Shown here piece after piece: positions 24,967 through 32,882 of a stretch of DNA of 64,000 nt. The position numbers were made by a program, and so were the translations under genes. Location of the stretch: assembly GCA_903882805.1 (NCBI GenBank), contig CAIRYK010000095.1:35444-99443 (forward strand). The letters run 5' to 3'. How positions within the stretch are numbered: the first letter of the stretch is position 1; each line of letters begins with the position of its first letter. Below the pieces are notes generated by a model. That model saw nothing but the letters and a program-made list of their open reading frames with translations, ran no database searches and was not told where the DNA came from. Source of the DNA: an uncultured Bacteroidota bacterium (GTDB taxonomy: Bacteria > Bacteroidota > Bacteroidia > Chitinophagales > Chitinophagaceae).

Positions 24967-25010
24967 GCGTAAAAAAATAACGTCTGCGGCAACACCTTAA
25001 AATTTGTGCT

Positions 25011-25018
25011 TAACTTCG
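25011..25018 (+). promoter_or_regulatory. Candidate promoter box TAACTTCG for the DUF5683 gene
   Basis: One base off TAnnTTTG and identical to the box at 39885. It lies 28 nt before the TTG start at 25047. No clear -33 element. Confidence 0.35.
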
Positions 25019-25046
25019 CAGTCATAGGCGCATTCAATAACTTATT

Positions 25047-25631
25047 TTGAACAGTATAAGGGTTTACTTACTTTTTGGTTTACTGAGTATCTGCATGGTA
25101 TGTATTGCGGCTGGGCAGACTATTGCTCAAGCCAAAGCCGATACTGTAGTCGCAAAACAGCGGCCGGCGGATACTGTTGTAAAACCGTACGTTTTTCAAC
25201 CCAATCCTAAAAAGGCAGGGCTTTATTCGGCGCTGATACCCGGCATGGGGCAGATATATAACCGGCAATACTGGAAAGCGCCCATAGTATATGCAGGGCT
25301 GGCAGTAGCCGGCTATTTTATAGTAGATAATCTGAACAATTATCAGTCGTATCGTAAAGCCTACATAGGGAGGATAAACAATTCGTTTCCTACAGACAAG
25401 TATGTGAATATCTACTCGAAAGAGCAGCTAAAGCAGCTACAGGACGACTACGATAAATACCTGAACCTGACCGTGTTGTTTACAGGCATAGGGTATGCGC
25501 TGCATGTGGTAGACGCTATAACATCGGCGCACCTCAAAAACTTCGATATATCGAGAGACATATCCATGCGCGTAAGTCCGGTTGCTTATCCCAATGGCAT
25601 TGGGTTGGGCCTTGTAATGAACTTTAAATAG
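25047..25631 (+). CDS. DUF5683-type secreted membrane-associated protein
   Basis: 194 residues. The only sensible start is a TTG at 25047, which gives a complete signal peptide (NSIRVYLLFGLLSICMVCIAAGQ). The core fits DUF5683: FQPNPKKAGLYSALIPGMGQ, IYNRQYWKAPIVYAGLAVAG, then a helix-loop with NNYQSYRKAYIGRIN, and a second hydrophobic stretch LTVLFTGIGYALHVVDAITS. The end returns to a barrel-like strand (GIGLGLVMNFK). The family is common in Bacteroidota, often near chromosome-partitioning genes, and has no established function. Here its neighbours are the BatA-like gene and, convergently with only 11 bp between stops, a glycosyltransferase. Confidence 0.85.
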   Translation: MNSIRVYLLFGLLSICMVCIAAGQTIAQAKADTVVAKQRPADTVVKPYVFQPNPKKAGLYSALIPGMGQIYNRQYWKAPIVYAGLAVAGYFIVDNLNNYQSYRKAYIGRINNSFPTDKYVNIYSKEQLKQLQDDYDKYLNLTVLFTGIGYALHVVDAITSAHLKNFDISRDISMRVSPVAYPNGIGLGLVMNFK

Positions 25632-25642
25632 TACGTAAACTT

Positions 25643-26683
25643 TTACCTGAATAGGGGTTGAATGTAGCCCAATACGGTTTTGGCGCGTTCATCGAGCGAA
25701 TGGTCGCGGAGGGCGCGCTGGTAGCCCGCCTGTCTTATCTGTTCGCGCTGAGCAGGGTTTTGCAGAAAGTAATTTACTTGCTTTACCATTTCTTCGGGAC
25801 CGCTGAAAAAGCCTGCCTCCTTGTTTTCGTCGAAATACAAAACCGATTCTTCGTTGCGCTCATGCAGCATAAAGCCCGACGCACCCGGTATATGAAAGGT
25901 GCGCGAGGTAATAAGGTCGCCCGACGACGAACCCGACACCTGCTCAGACAGTATACCCAGATTGATGGTGGAGCATTGTATGGCCACTGCATATAGGTCG
26001 CCGAGTATGGCTGTATATTGCAGGCAAGGCTTTAGCGCTTCGCTCGATGCCTTAAACCATTGTTCTCCCCATATTTTCAAATTTATATTTGGACTGGCTT
26101 CTTTTAGGGCAGTCAGCCACTGTTCTTTTTTGGGCGACCAGGTGCCTATAAAAGATACATCGCAACCGAAATTTTGTTTATCCTCGGGCGCTATATTTAT
26201 CGTGCGGTGTATTTCGGGGTCGAAGCCATGCGGAATGAACTGTGCATTCTTTACCCCGAATTTGGTTTTCATATCTGTTATGCCAAAGGTCTTAGTGGTA
26301 AATACCAGATCGTAAAGCGGTATGGCATTGGGTATATTTGGCCCGTGAGCTGTCATACTTACATCTGGATAAAACAGTACAAGTTTGCAATTTTGTTTGC
26401 GCGCATAATGTAGTGTTTCCGGCAATATAAAAGCTCCCTTGTATACAAACACAACCTGCGGACGGAAGATGTCTATTTTTTTAGTAATAGCCATATTGTA
26501 TTCGGCCACCTGCCGGGGGCGAATGAGCCGTTCAAATACTTTGGTTACCTTAGTTTTGGTTTGCAGGCTTATGTAATAAAATTCGTCTATTACCTCTATC
26601 AGGCTACCTTGCCGGCTCATAGCTCTAAACAAGCCGCCCGCATTGCTGCCCCTCCACAACGGACCCACTGTGAGTATTCTCAT
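25643..26683 (-). CDS. CgeB-like glycosyltransferase
   Basis: 346 residues, cytoplasmic, GT-B fold. It shows the pattern of CgeB-type glycosyltransferases: N-terminal MRILTVGPLWRGSNAGGLFR, then LVLFYPDVSMTAHGPNIPN, LVFTTKTFGITDMK and QFIPHGFDPEIHR. The C-terminal nucleotide-sugar half includes CDVSFIGTWSPKKEQW, LKIWGEQWF, SSGDLITSRTFHIPGASGFM with YFDENKEAGFF. It overlaps the polymerase gene upstream by four bases (ATGA), showing translational coupling. With the polymerase and the acyltransferase it forms a three-gene surface-glycan operon. Donor and acceptor sugars are unknown. Confidence 0.88.
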   Translation of the reverse strand: MRILTVGPLWRGSNAGGLFRAMSRQGSLIEVIDEFYYISLQTKTKVTKVFERLIRPRQVAEYNMAITKKIDIFRPQVVFVYKGAFILPETLHYARKQNCKLVLFYPDVSMTAHGPNIPNAIPLYDLVFTTKTFGITDMKTKFGVKNAQFIPHGFDPEIHRTINIAPEDKQNFGCDVSFIGTWSPKKEQWLTALKEASPNINLKIWGEQWFKASSEALKPCLQYTAILGDLYAVAIQCSTINLGILSEQVSGSSSGDLITSRTFHIPGASGFMLHERNEESVLYFDENKEAGFFSGPEEMVKQVNYFLQNPAQREQIRQAGYQRALRDHSLDERAKTVLGYIQPLFR

Positions 26684-27999
26684 AACTTACCTGCAAGGAA
26701 TTTTTTAAGTACCCAAAACGAAAAATACAACGAAAGCAAAGAGATGACGATCTGGAGGTCGCCGCCAAGGCCGCTTTGTGCAAGAATGAACAGGTAACCG
26801 CCAATGAGCGTACCGGATATATTATATTCGGAAGAATAGAAATTGGCAGAGTTCCAGAGCAGCGGGAAGAAGGCGCCAAACAAAAGACTGCCTATGGCTA
26901 CGCCCCACCAACCAAAGTCGAGGTAGAGCTCTCCGGGCACAGTCATGTTGATGGAGTTGGTGGCTTTTTCAGCGGCCGCTTTCTGTCCGCCGCTTATCTC
27001 GTAGGCAAACCAACCTCCCAGCTGGATCAGTGGTTTATCGGGCCACAGGAAACGGGGAATTACCGCTGCAGCAAGCGGTTCCGACGCCTTACCATTATAA
27101 AATCCATTCTGGGCCACCAGTTTCATTACACAGGTCATCTGCGCCAGATTAGCGCTTCGCTCCAGCAATGCTCCTGAGTTTTCTTTGCCTTTATCTTTCA
27201 CCTCCGAGCCGTTATAGTCCGACTCAAAGATTACCGCCGCAAAGTTGGTACGGTTGGCCTGTAGCGTTTTAAATATGCTGGCGTAGAGCGAAATAATGAG
27301 TAAGAAGGGAACAATGCGATAGCTGAATACATACTTCATCTTGCCCTTGCCAATGAAGTAACCCGCATAGATACACACCGTTGGCAGGATGAGCTCTACC
27401 CTTAGGAATGCCGTATAGATAGCCACATAGGTCTCCAGAATCCAGAGTGTAACGGCATACATTCTATATTTCTTCTCGTCGTGTATAGCCCAAAGACGGG
27501 CATAAAACATGATGCCGATAAGGTTAAGCAGCGCAAAGATTTTCATAGCCGGGCCAGGCAGAAAGCTAATCCTGTTGCCCATAATAGTCATCACGTTTGA
27601 TGCCAGCAGTATATAAAAGATATTCTCGAGTACTTTAGGTTTTTTTATCTCGAAGGCAATTGTAGGCAAACTTCGTTTGCCGGCCATATTATACCCTATT
27701 ATCATGAGCGTAGTAGATATACACCATAATTGCACAGCATCATCTATATACTTGGGCACTATATAGTTATACATCTTTATGCTTTCCGTGTTGATCTTAC
27801 TTATCAGTACTATATCGGCATAGTTCACCGTGATAACACCCACATAGAATAGGAAAATGGGCGTTATTTTATTGTCTTTCTGCTGTAGGTGCGCTATCAT
27901 GGCAATCAGGCAGTGAATAGACAACAGATAATATAAATCTGTACCCGAAAGCGACCCGGAGAACAGTATGTATATTATTAGGAAAATATAATTGACCAT
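26680..27999 (-). CDS. Oligosaccharide repeat-unit polymerase-like (Wzy-type) membrane protein
   Basis: 439 residues with about ten to twelve hydrophobic helices (YIFLIIYILFSG, TPIFLFYVGVITVNY, FLLIISLYASIF, YLFILAQSGLGGDLQIVIS). One large loop contains ESDYNGSEVKDKGKENSGAL and the segment PRFLWPDKPLIQLGGWFAYE, a pattern seen in O-antigen/exopolysaccharide polymerase families. The repeat-unit polymerase role in the inner membrane is assigned from topology and context. It lies 57 bp behind the acyltransferase gene and overlaps the next glycosyltransferase by 4 bp. Confidence 0.75.
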   Translation of the reverse strand: MVNYIFLIIYILFSGSLSGTDLYYLLSIHCLIAMIAHLQQKDNKITPIFLFYVGVITVNYADIVLISKINTESIKMYNYIVPKYIDDAVQLWCISTTLMIIGYNMAGKRSLPTIAFEIKKPKVLENIFYILLASNVMTIMGNRISFLPGPAMKIFALLNLIGIMFYARLWAIHDEKKYRMYAVTLWILETYVAIYTAFLRVELILPTVCIYAGYFIGKGKMKYVFSYRIVPFLLIISLYASIFKTLQANRTNFAAVIFESDYNGSEVKDKGKENSGALLERSANLAQMTCVMKLVAQNGFYNGKASEPLAAAVIPRFLWPDKPLIQLGGWFAYEISGGQKAAAEKATNSINMTVPGELYLDFGWWGVAIGSLLFGAFFPLLWNSANFYSSEYNISGTLIGGYLFILAQSGLGGDLQIVISLLSLYFSFWVLKKFLAGKL

Positions 28000-28056
28000 G
28001 GTGTTGATATGTTATGATTACTGCCGAGTGTGGCAGAGTAATGGCAGTTAGCAAAT

Positions 28057-29223
28057 TTATGCCGCTAATTTTTCTTTTCCTTTGTTTGGTCTAAGTTTTT
28101 TGGCGAGGTACTTGCCCAGTTTCATGGAGGGCTCTTCTACAGCCATATAATATCCCCACGAAAGTAGCACGCTAGCCGCAAGAATAATGAAGATAAGCAC
28201 ATTATAACTCATGGTATTGAACGTATAAACCAGAAACAAAAGTATGATGGGGTGTATGAGGTAAAGGCTATAAGATATTTTGCCCAAAAAGCTGAAGACA
28301 GCGTTGTTCATCAGTTTTTTGAGTCCGGGTATGTCCATAATACAAATAGATATGAGCAGTATGCCGCTTATGCCTATCATGTAGTCGCTAAATACATACA
28401 GCGGCGATTTGTTGTTGTAGTTTACCAGCCATACCATTATCCATTCGTAATTGTAGAAGAAGAAAATAGCTGCCAGCACCAGACCCAGTACCGCAGGGCT
28501 TAGCCGGGTATTTCTTATTTCGTTTCTGTGTTTAAACATTACGCCGCCTATCAGGAAGAACGGTACATAATACATGTTTTGAAAGTCGGGTATGTAGGTT
28601 GTGAAATGTAGATGGTTCAGAATTTTGAAGGCAATATTGAAGCCTACTATAAACAACAAATTACTTACGAAGTTTAATCGTTTGATGATGGTAAAAAAGA
28701 ATGGAAGAATAATGGATACCTCTATTTCTATAATAATAGTCCAGAGCGTGGTGCCTACATTGTGCATATTACCTTGAAAAAAAAGTAGTTGTATGTATTC
28801 CGACGGGCTGATTCTTGATTCCCACATACCGCGTAGCCAGTCGCTCAAGCCTGTGGTAGTGCGGTCGCCCTTGTAGAAGTTGAGTAACAGTACTGAAATA
28901 GTGATAATGGTGAAATAGGGAATATACAGGCGGCACATACGTTTTATAATGTAGTTGCCATAGTCGGGCTTGGTGTCGGTATAGTGCGATATAGAGAGTA
29001 CGAATCCGCTGAGAATAAAAAAGAGGATAACCGCCGCATGACCATTCCAGAGCACATGCAGTGGAGAAAACATGAGGAACTGGATAATGGGGTGAGCTGC
29101 ATGCGCATCTCTTGAATTGAAAAAGGTACTGACGATAGGGAAAGCCAGAACACAGTGATGCACTAAAACGGTAAATGCGGCTATGCCCCGTAATGAATCT
29201 AACTCAGTAATTCTTCCTTTCAT
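28057..29223 (-). CDS. Acyltransferase 3 family (OafA/NodX-like) membrane protein
   Basis: 388 residues from the ATG at 29223. A TTG at 29274 would add 17 residues ahead of the conserved start. The start KGRITELDSLRGIAAFTVLV carries the family motif, with the conserved His in VHHCVLAFP. About ten membrane helices follow (HAAVILFFILSGFVLS, FFLIGGVMFKHRN, IVGFNIAFKI). Known members acetylate or succinylate sugars of O-antigens and exopolysaccharides at the inner membrane. It is the first gene of the minus-strand glycan operon. A TAACTTTTG-like element lies upstream at 29272-29280. Confidence 0.9.
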   Translation of the reverse strand: MKGRITELDSLRGIAAFTVLVHHCVLAFPIVSTFFNSRDAHAAHPIIQFLMFSPLHVLWNGHAAVILFFILSGFVLSISHYTDTKPDYGNYIIKRMCRLYIPYFTIITISVLLLNFYKGDRTTTGLSDWLRGMWESRISPSEYIQLLFFQGNMHNVGTTLWTIIIEIEVSIILPFFFTIIKRLNFVSNLLFIVGFNIAFKILNHLHFTTYIPDFQNMYYVPFFLIGGVMFKHRNEIRNTRLSPAVLGLVLAAIFFFYNYEWIMVWLVNYNNKSPLYVFSDYMIGISGILLISICIMDIPGLKKLMNNAVFSFLGKISYSLYLIHPIILLFLVYTFNTMSYNVLIFIILAASVLLSWGYYMAVEEPSMKLGKYLAKKLRPNKGKEKLAA

Positions 29224-29400
29224 TAATATATACTTGAAAAAGCATAAAATTAGGCTTTTTAACTGTACATGCAAAAGTTAGGCATAGTTGGAATGTAAAG
29301 GGGCATAGGCCCTGTGGCATGCAATAGCACAGAGATGGCCGAAAGGAGCGTCAGGATTTGGGTTTGATTCAGGTATTGCACCAAAGTTCAATAATTAGAT

Positions 29401-29408
29401 TATTTTTG
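29401..29408 (+). promoter_or_regulatory. Candidate cysteine desulfurase promoter box TATTTTTG
   Basis: Exact TAnnTTTG, 24 nt before the ATG at 29433. A TTG lies 22 bp upstream (29376-29378). Confidence 0.4.
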
Positions 29409-29432
29409 CGTTATTAAAGCAACATTTTCGTA

Positions 29433-30566
29433 ATGAGTCGGATTTATTTAGACAATGCAGCAACAACCGCGCTTGCTCCTGAGGTGCTGGAGGTTATGAT
29501 GCCCTTCCTTACCGAGAAATTTGGTAATCCTTCATCTGTATACTCTTATGGCAGAGAAACCAAGATAGCTATTGAGCACGCACGCAAGACAGTGGCGCGT
29601 ATACTGAATGCTAATCCCGGCGAAATATTTTTTACGTCTGGCGGAACAGAAAGCACCAATACAGCCATTACCGCTGCTGTGCGCGACTTGGGCTGTAAGC
29701 ACATCATCACTTCGCCTTTAGAGCATCATGCTACTTTGCATACTGTAGAGCATATGGAGCATTTTGGGCTCGCAAAGGTGAGTTATGTGAAAGTAACCGA
29801 GAATGGGCACATTGATATGCAAGACCTCGAAGCGTTGCTTGCAGGTAGTAAAGATCGTTCGTTGGTAACGCTGATGCACGCCAACAACGAAATTGGTAAT
29901 CTGCTGGATATTAAGGCAACGGGCGAGCTTTGCCGTAAGTACGACGCTATTTTTCATAGCGATACTGTACAGACTGTCGGCCATTATCCGTTCGATCTCA
30001 AGAATTTATACATACATTTCCTCAATGGAGCAGGACATAAGTTCAACGGGCCGAAGGGTGTGGGTATATTGTATGTAAATGAAAATGTGAAAATTAAGCC
30101 TTATTTGAATGGCGGATCGCAGGAACGCAATATGCGCGCAGGCACAGAAAACTTGTATGGCATAGTGGGTTTTGCAAAAGCGCTGGAAATAGCCACCCAG
30201 AATTTCGAGGCCGACAGCGCTTATATAAAAGGCTTGAAGCTATATATGGCTGATCGCCTGCTGGAAACGTTTCCCGGCCTGACGCTGAACGGGGATACGC
30301 GCGGTGAGAGCCTGTATACAGTGCTCAATGTATCGTTTCCTATGTCTGAGCGCACAGATATGTTGCTGTTCAATCTGGATATGGCGGGTATATGTGTTAG
30401 CGGCGGCAGCGCTTGCACTAGCGGCGCCAGCTCTTTGAGCCATGTGATAAAAGCCCTATACAAAGAAAAAGCAGCAAATATGGTTCCTATGCGTTTTTCG
30501 TTTTGCAAACACAATACAAAAGAAGAGATAGATATAGTAGTAGAGCGACTGAAAGAGCTGGTATAA
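29433..30566 (+). CDS. Cysteine desulfurase (NifS/IscS family)
   Basis: 377 residues. A PLP enzyme that takes sulfur from cysteine, giving alanine and an enzyme-bound persulfide for Fe-S clusters or tRNA thiolation. Key parts are the start IYLDNAATTALAPEVLE, then FTSGGTESTN and the cofactor His in SPLEHHATLHT. The Schiff-base Lys203 is in GAGHKFNGPKG, and GSQERNMRAGTEN follows. The active-site Cys328 in GGSACTSGASSLSHV has the residue number of E. coli IscS. The short region after the Cys suggests class I. No iscU, iscA or sufB gene is adjacent, so its acceptor is not defined here. A bidirectional terminator separates it from hpf. Confidence 0.95.
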   Translation: MSRIYLDNAATTALAPEVLEVMMPFLTEKFGNPSSVYSYGRETKIAIEHARKTVARILNANPGEIFFTSGGTESTNTAITAAVRDLGCKHIITSPLEHHATLHTVEHMEHFGLAKVSYVKVTENGHIDMQDLEALLAGSKDRSLVTLMHANNEIGNLLDIKATGELCRKYDAIFHSDTVQTVGHYPFDLKNLYIHFLNGAGHKFNGPKGVGILYVNENVKIKPYLNGGSQERNMRAGTENLYGIVGFAKALEIATQNFEADSAYIKGLKLYMADRLLETFPGLTLNGDTRGESLYTVLNVSFPMSERTDMLLFNLDMAGICVSGGSACTSGASSLSHVIKALYKEKAANMVPMRFSFCKHNTKEEIDIVVERLKELV

Positions 30567-30592
30567 AGTTGGCGCTACGACTTACTCAAACT

Positions 30593-30626
30593 AAAAAAGC
30601 ATCCACCCGAGGGCAGATGCTTTTTT
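30593..30626. terminator. Bidirectional terminator between cysteine desulfurase and hpf
   Basis: Perfect 11-bp stem AAAAAAGCATC/GATGCTTTTTT (30593-30603 and 30616-30626) with a 12-nt loop. It gives a T-run on both strands between convergent genes. Confidence 0.9.
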
Positions 30627-30644
30627 AATTTAACTATGAAGGGA

Positions 30645-30950
30645 TTAATTGTAGGTCATTTGTTTTTCCTTGCTGCGCTTTACCTGGCTTACTAGTGAGT
30701 TGAACGCGAGGTCGAAAGATTCTTCGAATGTTTTACTCTGGTGTTTTACGAAGTACGAGTGTTTGGGTACGTGCACTTTTATTTCTGCAACTTTGTCTCT
30801 TATCTGTTGCGATTTATTGTCGAGCTTCAGATAAACTTCCGCATCTATTATCTTGTCATGAAATGTCTTCAGTTTAGCAATTTTAGCATTAACATGCTCT
30901 AACAATTTGCTGTCTGCATCGAAATGCACGGTTTGGATTTGCACATTCAT
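30645..30950 (-). CDS. hpf: Ribosome hibernation-promoting factor, short form
   Basis: 101 residues, the single-domain HPF/RaiA (YfiA) type. It binds the 30S decoding channel and helps inactivate ribosomes in stationary phase. The start NVQIQTVHFDADSKLLEHV, the helix AKIAKLKTFHDKIIDAEVYL and the strand KVAEIKVHVPKHSYFVKHQS fit the family's beta-alpha-beta fold. The last helix is FEESFDLAFNSLVSQVKRSK. It lies 28 bp behind the xer gene in the order rpsU-xer-hpf, which recurs in Bacteroidota, so it is probably cotranscribed from the rpsU promoter. Confidence 0.93.
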   Translation of the reverse strand: MNVQIQTVHFDADSKLLEHVNAKIAKLKTFHDKIIDAEVYLKLDNKSQQIRDKVAEIKVHVPKHSYFVKHQSKTFEESFDLAFNSLVSQVKRSKEKQMTYN

Positions 30951-30978
30951 AGTTTTGATTTTTTTGTTAGGAATAAAT

Positions 30979-31869
30979 TCATCCTCTCGGATGATTTTGC
31001 TGGTGAATCTGTTTTAGTTTTTCGATATTGTTGTGGGTGTATATCTGCGTTGCCGCAAGGCTACTGTGTCCCAGCAGGTCTTTTATCGCCTGAATATTGG
31101 CTCCGTTGTTGAGTAAGTGTGTGGCAAACGTATGCCTGAGAACGTGGGGGCTTTTTTTCTTTAGCGATGTTGCCTGACCGAGGTAAGTAGTTACGGTACG
31201 GTAGACGTACATAGGGTATAACTTTTCTCCGGTGGGTAGTACGAGCAGGTGTTGGGCATCGTATTGGTCAAGTTTTTGTTTTTCGCACAAATAATCTCTT
31301 ATCGCGTCGAGTAAAACACCATTAACGGGAATTAGCCGCTCTTTATTGCCTTTTCCCAAAATTCTTATCTGGTTCAGGCTCCATTCTATGTCGCTTACTT
31401 TTAGTTGCAATAACTCGTTGCGGCGTATGCCGGTATTGTATAGTATTTCGCAAATCAGCCTGTCGGTGAGCCCCTTAAAGCCGGGTTCAAATTGCAGCTC
31501 ATTGAGCAGCTTTTCGGTTTCAGTTTCCTTAAGAAACACAGGCAACCTTTCGGGCAGCCGTTGTGCATGCAGCAATCGCACGGGGTTTTTGGTTACATGA
31601 CCCAGTTTTAGCAAATATTTATAGTAAGCGTTAAGGCTAGATATTTTGCGGTTTATTGTTCGCGCCGCTTGTTTGGCGGTGCGCATATCAGCCAGCCATC
31701 CCCTGATGTGGAAATGGGTTATTGTATTAATGTCGGTTAAAGAAAACTCAGTAGCGAGGTAATCGCGAAATTGCAGGAGGTCTTGTTCGTATGCTGTAAG
31801 CGTAAGAGGAGCGTATCTGCGCTCAAATTTCAGGTAATGGATATAATCTGGAAGCCTCTCGTCGAACAT
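30979..31869 (-). CDS. xerC: Tyrosine recombinase, XerC/XerD family
   Basis: 296 residues, normal for XerC/D. The N-terminal core-binding domain covers about 1-90 (YIHYLKFERRYAPLTLTAYE). The catalytic domain shows all the usual residues: Arg in NTGIRRNELLQL, Lys in GKGNKERLIPV, His and Arg in HVLRHTFATHLLNNGAN, His in LLGHSSLAATQ and the nucleophile Tyr in IYTHN. Known Xer proteins resolve chromosome dimers at dif. The position between rpsU and hpf is conserved in Bacteroidota and argues for a housekeeping recombinase, not a mobile-element integrase. XerC rather than XerD cannot be settled. A 39-bp palindrome lies 5 nt before the ATG. Confidence 0.9.
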   Translation of the reverse strand: MFDERLPDYIHYLKFERRYAPLTLTAYEQDLLQFRDYLATEFSLTDINTITHFHIRGWLADMRTAKQAARTINRKISSLNAYYKYLLKLGHVTKNPVRLLHAQRLPERLPVFLKETETEKLLNELQFEPGFKGLTDRLICEILYNTGIRRNELLQLKVSDIEWSLNQIRILGKGNKERLIPVNGVLLDAIRDYLCEKQKLDQYDAQHLLVLPTGEKLYPMYVYRTVTTYLGQATSLKKKSPHVLRHTFATHLLNNGANIQAIKDLLGHSSLAATQIYTHNNIEKLKQIHQQNHPRG

Positions 31870-31874
31870 AGTAA

Positions 31875-31913
31875 ACCCGTTACTGTAAATATACGTAATT
31901 TACGGTAACGGGT
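31875..31913. repeat. 39-bp near-perfect palindrome just upstream of xer
   Basis: The 16-bp arms 31875-31890 (ACCCGTTACTGTAAAT) and 31898-31913 (ATTTACGGTAACGGGT) match at 15 of 16 positions, around the 7-nt centre ATACGTA. It ends 5 nt before the xer ATG. No T-run follows on either strand, so it is a poor terminator. It could be an RNA hairpin limiting xer translation, an operator, or a recombinase-binding site. Confidence 0.85.
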
Positions 31914-31930
31914 ACAAATTTATTTTGGCA

Positions 31931-31950
31931 TAACACATAAGGCTGTGTTA
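31931..31950 (-). repeat. Small hairpin between rpsU and xer
   Basis: TAACACA/TGTGTTA stem with a 6-nt loop, 12 bp past the rpsU stop. Without a T-run it may act as an attenuator or a processing or stability element separating the abundant rpsU message from xer. Confidence 0.5.
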
Positions 31951-31962
31951 TCAAACTATTAA

Positions 31963-32160
31963 TTAATCGTCGAGCAGGCCGGTAGCCATTTGTTGCTTGT
32001 AAACCGCTTTCAGAATTTCGGTTCTGCGCCTGATAGAAGGCTTGGTGAACGACTGACGGTCGCGAAGTTGGTTAAGGATACGGCTTTTCTCGTATTTCTT
32101 CTTATACTTCTTAAGCGCTTTGTCTATGTTTTCGCAATCTTTAGAATCTATTATCAGCAT
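31963..32160 (-). CDS. rpsU: 30S ribosomal protein S21
   Basis: 65 residues, full length. It is a small basic protein of the 30S platform that helps initiation. The start LIIDSKDCENIDKALKKYKK, the core KSRILNQLRDRQSFTKPSIR and the basic tail with AVYKQQMATG fit S21. It is the first gene of rpsU-xer-hpf and carries the best promoter of the window (32193-32223). In some Bacteroidota S21 has been linked to anti-Shine-Dalgarno occlusion, which would fit the scarcity of Shine-Dalgarno sequences here. Confidence 0.95.
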   Translation of the reverse strand: MLIIDSKDCENIDKALKKYKKKYEKSRILNQLRDRQSFTKPSIRRRTEILKAVYKQQMATGLLDD

Positions 32161-32192
32161 ATTATATACCCCCTTTTGATCTTTGAGGACTG

Positions 32193-32223
32193 CAAAGGTA
32201 TGTGTTTTTGTTATTTTAACAAA
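32193..32223 (-). promoter_or_regulatory. rpsU promoter, TTTG-N19-TACCTTTG
   Basis: On the minus strand TTTG (32220-32223) and TACCTTTG (32193-32200) are separated by exactly 19 bp. This is the consensus for the primary sigma factor of Bacteroidota. The rpsU ATG is 32 nt past the box. It serves as the reference for the weaker boxes listed elsewhere. Confidence 0.85.
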
Positions 32224-32268
32224 TTTATTTACTGAGCGCCAAATTTTTTTCTACAGCCGCTGTTTTTC

Positions 32269-32700
32269 CTAGTGTTTGTCGCGTATAGCTTTTACTTCTG
32301 CGGGCGTTACTGCGCCGCCGCTATTGCCCAGGTTGCCATATACATAGGTTAGCACTGCCGCTACTTCGTCGTCGTTTAGTTGCTGTGCGGGCATCGTGCC
32401 TGTAAAAGTTTTGCCGTTTACGGTTATCTCGCCCGAGCTGCCTTTTATTACCTGCGATATTGTTTTTTCTTTATCGGCGAGGTAATCAGATTTTGCCAGC
32501 GGTGGGAATGCTCCGGGTACGCCTTCTCCATTGCCCTGATGGCAGGCAACGCAATTTTTTTTATAAATATCTTCGCCCGTGGGTTTAGCCGCTGCTACCG
32601 GCTCGCCGTCGGAGGGCTTACTTTTGTTATTAGCATCGCCGCAGGAAGCGAGCGTAAATAATAATACAGCTATTGTAGATGCGCAACGTAGTTTATTCAT
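32269..32700 (-). CDS. c-type cytochrome lipoprotein
   Basis: 143 residues from the ATG at 32700, the only start giving a clean lipoprotein signal (NKLRCASTIAVLLFTLASC). After a low-complexity linker rich in K, P and A comes one cytochrome c domain. It has DIYKKNCVACHQGNGEGVPG with the heme motif CVACH, and a distal Met ligand in GTMPAQQLNDDEVAAVLTYV. It is probably anchored to a membrane facing the periplasm. It is divergent from, and shares a 182-bp upstream region with, the sulfite-oxidase-like gene. It may be that enzyme's electron acceptor. This is inference from context and from known sulfite:cytochrome c oxidoreductases. Confidence 0.9.
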   Translation of the reverse strand: MNKLRCASTIAVLLFTLASCGDANNKSKPSDGEPVAAAKPTGEDIYKKNCVACHQGNGEGVPGAFPPLAKSDYLADKEKTISQVIKGSSGEITVNGKTFTGTMPAQQLNDDEVAAVLTYVYGNLGNSGGAVTPAEVKAIRDKH

Positions 32701-32746
32701 TATATTGTAGATGGTTGGTTTGGTAACAACGTTTTTATATAATGCA

Positions 32747-32781
32747 GGCCGCTTATTGGGCGGCCGTTTGCATTTGCAAAC
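32747..32781. promoter_or_regulatory. Two adjacent inverted repeats in the divergent cytochrome/sulfite-oxidase intergenic region
   Basis: GGCCGC/GCGGCC (32747-32752 and 32760-32765) is followed directly by GTTTGCA-TT-TGCAAAC (32766-32781). Both lie between the divergent starts. Operator or leader-hairpin function is possible. The second repeat looks like a regulator binding site, but no regulator is assigned. Confidence 0.5.
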
Positions 32782-32882
32782 AAAATAAGTAAATTTATAC
32801 AAATTTGGAAAGGAAAGTCCCTAATAATCGGTCAAATTGTTGGGGTGTGAGTAAGAATTGTTTAGATATCAACAGGCAAGTA

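Noticed and set aside
30979..31869. Tyrosine recombinase considered as a mobile-element or phage integrase
   Set aside because: It sits in the conserved order rpsU-xer-hpf, with no attachment-site repeats, tRNA or phage genes nearby.
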